64,000 bases of DNA, from positions 1-64,000 of the forward strand of contig JAEUJZ010000173.1 in the NCBI GenBank assembly GCA_016794505.1, written 5' to 3'. Shown one piece after another: positions 63,301 through 64,000 of this stretch (within the stretch, counting starts at the first letter, position 1; each line of letters starts with the position of its first letter). The translations under genes were made by a program, and so were the position numbers. Source of the stretch: Myxococcales bacterium (GTDB lineage: Bacteria; Myxococcota_A; Polyangia; Palsa-1104; JAEUJZ01). The notes beneath the pieces were generated by a model, which searched no databases, was not told the origin of the DNA, and saw only the letters and a list, made by a program, of their open reading frames with translations.

Positions 63301-63808
63301 TAAGAACGGTTTGAAATTCAGGGAAATCAAAGAAACTCCAAGGTTGATCCTCCCGAAAGCTTCTACCTGGAACATCTCGGAAGAATTCATTGAAGAACTG
63401 AGAGTAATATTTAAACTTTGGCCAGTATGGGCGTTTTGCATCTATTTCATCAGCTGCGCATGTGTTAATATATGCGCGACAAGCATCTCGGTTGATGTCG
63501 TGATTTCCGGGTATAATTGCAATACGATTCCGCGATAGTCGAGTAGCGCCAAGAATCGTATCTAAGAACTGGCGGGCCATCCTAAACTCCGATTCTCGTC
63601 CCCATTCGCTAATATCGCCTGTCACGACAACCAAGTCAGGTGTAAGCTTGTGCTGCTCTGCTAAGAATAGTAAATCGTCTTTGACATTCATTTGCAAACT
63701 ACCAAAATCAAAATCGGAATCTAGAATCCCCTCTCTGCCGAAGAGGTGATTCTTGCCAAATTGAAGGTCGGAGACATGCAGTACAGTGAGAGAGGGTTTG
63801 CTTGCCAT
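60380..63808 (-). CDS. Fusion of metallophosphoesterase, TIR/deoxyribosyltransferase-like and P-loop ATPase domains
   Basis: The start MASKPSLTVLHVSDLQ (63808) gives 1142 residues. Residues about 5-330 are a calcineurin-like phosphoesterase: LHVSDLQFG (usual DxH reads DLQ), VVTGDISEWG, IIPGNHDINRD, IGMVHHN and ILHGHTHLG. Residues about 370-500 resemble a TIR or nucleoside-deoxyribosyltransferase fold: AEIEVFLAYSIPP, FVVDITFLNFNLIYEIGFSV, KKILLLKHK. Residues about 660-1140 are a P-loop ATPase of the Sll1717 kind: LVVGRKGSGKTALFGQ (Walker A, about 698) and LWILFDNLDKGW (Walker B, about 862). The gene is strongly AT-rich against the chromosome and faces a serine recombinase. A role in nucleotide-signal-based or abortive phage defence is plausible but unproven. 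Confidence 0.88.
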   Translation of the reverse strand: MASKPSLTVLHVSDLQFGKNHLFGREGILDSDFDFGSLQMNVKDDLLFLAEQHKLTPDLVVVTGDISEWGRESEFRMARQFLDTILGATRLSRNRIAIIPGNHDINRDACRAYINTCAADEIDAKRPYWPKFKYYSQFFNEFFRDVPGRSFREDQPWSFFDFPEFQTVLIGLNSSMAESHDEKDHYGYLGMEQLRWFQEKLKEYKSRGWLRIGMVHHNLERDQVDDDEYLRDQSDLKRILGPYLNIILHGHTHLGSISWVNQHLPIFSTGSTGVKADARPEEVPNQYQILQIFPREIFLYARCYDIQKRRWIGDTRVSDNGSDWIREESVDLESVHSAFSKPGFGQAIAKINPRSSVAKPVAEIEVFLAYSIPPKYQAKINVAIKQGLELANGPLCQPWPQSEIPGYCFTETVHSRLRGIKSFVVDITFLNFNLIYEIGFSVAKAKKILLLKHKNMMPLHQEELINRSGIFESLSIVEYDKAQDIAEAIELINSTESTSSILEEEVNMKVPVYVVEKSSITDDAGKLISYIKKSIHYFRSFDPTEQIRLSTDEAIRQVGQSIGVVIQFANGFEDNGEITNYRAALLAGISAGMGKMSLLLHPSDGPIPRDHRHTVATYDSNAKMESHVLSFADSVARKKVALSQVPYAPAGNLLSTLNLGSSCAENEFQELSQYYLKTYEFERALRGDVRLVVGRKGSGKTALFGQVRDKIRSDKKCIVIDLKPDGFQIRKFNEKVLNYLESGTREHTITAFWEYLLLLESCYKILEKDERNYYADAELKPLYEGLSKLYQKDTYQKADFSERMSRLIESITESYSQKYGVPDEANLKQLSRSEITEFLYSHDVRDLRQRIAAYLKIKKGLWILFDNLDKGWSTHGLTPSEALSIRCLLDAARKLQQDLRRMGVDCHALIFIRNDVYDWIIEETPDRGKESTAELDWKEPDDLRELLRRRFIYSGMPDSYDFATLWTNFCTPTVDGIESSQFLIDRSLMRPRFLLDLLALCRSTAINRGHNIIEPDDIRKAFFRYSKDIVYYINFEIEDVFPKAKKLLYCFQNVRSVISKSEFSSAIEKYELSEEEKSKLLEILLWQGVFGVLRDNDDAVLYIYSVQYDIHRLNGIIQSLERRGKQISFYINPAFWPHLEIA

Positions 63809-64000
63809 GAGATCGCTTCCTCGACATTGTCTTAGCCTGGGCACGTGGACGCGGTCAACCGAGCCTTGTTTCTCCGTCTGCTGGTTGGCTACCTAGTCAG
63901 CCTGGACCGATAGGCTCGCCCTGGCTGCACAGCGGGAGGTTATGTCAAGCTCACTGCCTGGTGTCGGCGCCATCACGATGAGAGTTTGCCCGCCCTCTGC

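Noticed and set aside
63809..64000. Possible tRNA or attachment site at the right edge of the window
   Set aside because: No cloverleaf, no conserved T-arm sequence and no repeat of recombinase-flanking DNA could be found.

Overview
The window is GC-rich throughout (apart from a few AT-rich patches) and is densely packed with genes. It looks like the chromosome of a myxobacterium-type bacterium (Myxococcota or a relative). The reasons are a eukaryote-like Ser/Thr kinase, a stand-alone sigma54 activator, many lipoproteins, a roadblock-domain protein, and a retron whose reverse transcriptase has a long N-terminal extension. This placement is an inference from gene content; there is no 16S rRNA in the window.

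Layout. 1-3.3 kb: a leftward sugar acetyltransferase/phosphotransferase operon, with one frameshifted gene and one gene cut by the window edge. 3.4-16.6 kb: ordinary chromosome with a membrane histidine kinase, a DUF4336 protein, an FG-GAP lipoprotein, a PD-(D/E)XK protein, a double-rhodanese protein, a sigma54 activator behind a TGAAACA repeat array, an acyltransferase and several exported proteins. 16.6-18.8 kb: a decayed type I restriction remnant (HsdR tail plus YgjP metallopeptidase), a membrane protein and an AT-rich roadblock gene. 18.9-23.1 kb: Ser/Thr kinase, lipoprotein and MscS-type channel. 23.3-26.2 kb: a nest of dead mobile DNA, in which a serine-recombinase pseudogene abuts a truncated IS1182-type transposase that is split by a complete group II intron. 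26.7-27.1 kb: ssrA (tmRNA) with promoter and terminator. 27.2-36.8 kb: a five-gene MoxR/DUF58/BatA-type operon. 36.8-49.7 kb: DUF218 protein, short-chain dehydrogenase, retron, HEAT/aldo-keto reductase fusion, recX, an amidohydrolase, a DUF2911 protein, and a FIST plus GAF-STAS sensor pair.

49.7-64 kb is an accessory region. It holds a decayed TPR gene, an astacin-like protease with six FG-GAP repeats, a translationally coupled three-gene MoxR-like conflict-type operon with a very large membrane protein, a pair of overlapping serine-recombinase genes (one without its catalytic serine, one intact), and an AT-rich 1142-residue fusion of a phosphoesterase, a TIR/deoxyribosyltransferase-like domain and a P-loop ATPase.

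The strongest candidates for new biology are: (i) the retron at 38.5-43.7 kb, whose msr-msd RNA is bounded by an exact 15-bp inverted repeat and starts 8 bp after a HEAT-repeat protein carrying a degenerate aldo-keto reductase domain; (ii) the three-gene MoxR/membrane-protein operon at 52.6-58.8 kb; and (iii) the phosphoesterase/TIR-like/P-loop fusion at 60.4-63.8 kb. All three look like immunity or self/non-self systems, but that role is inferred from architecture and neighbourhood only.
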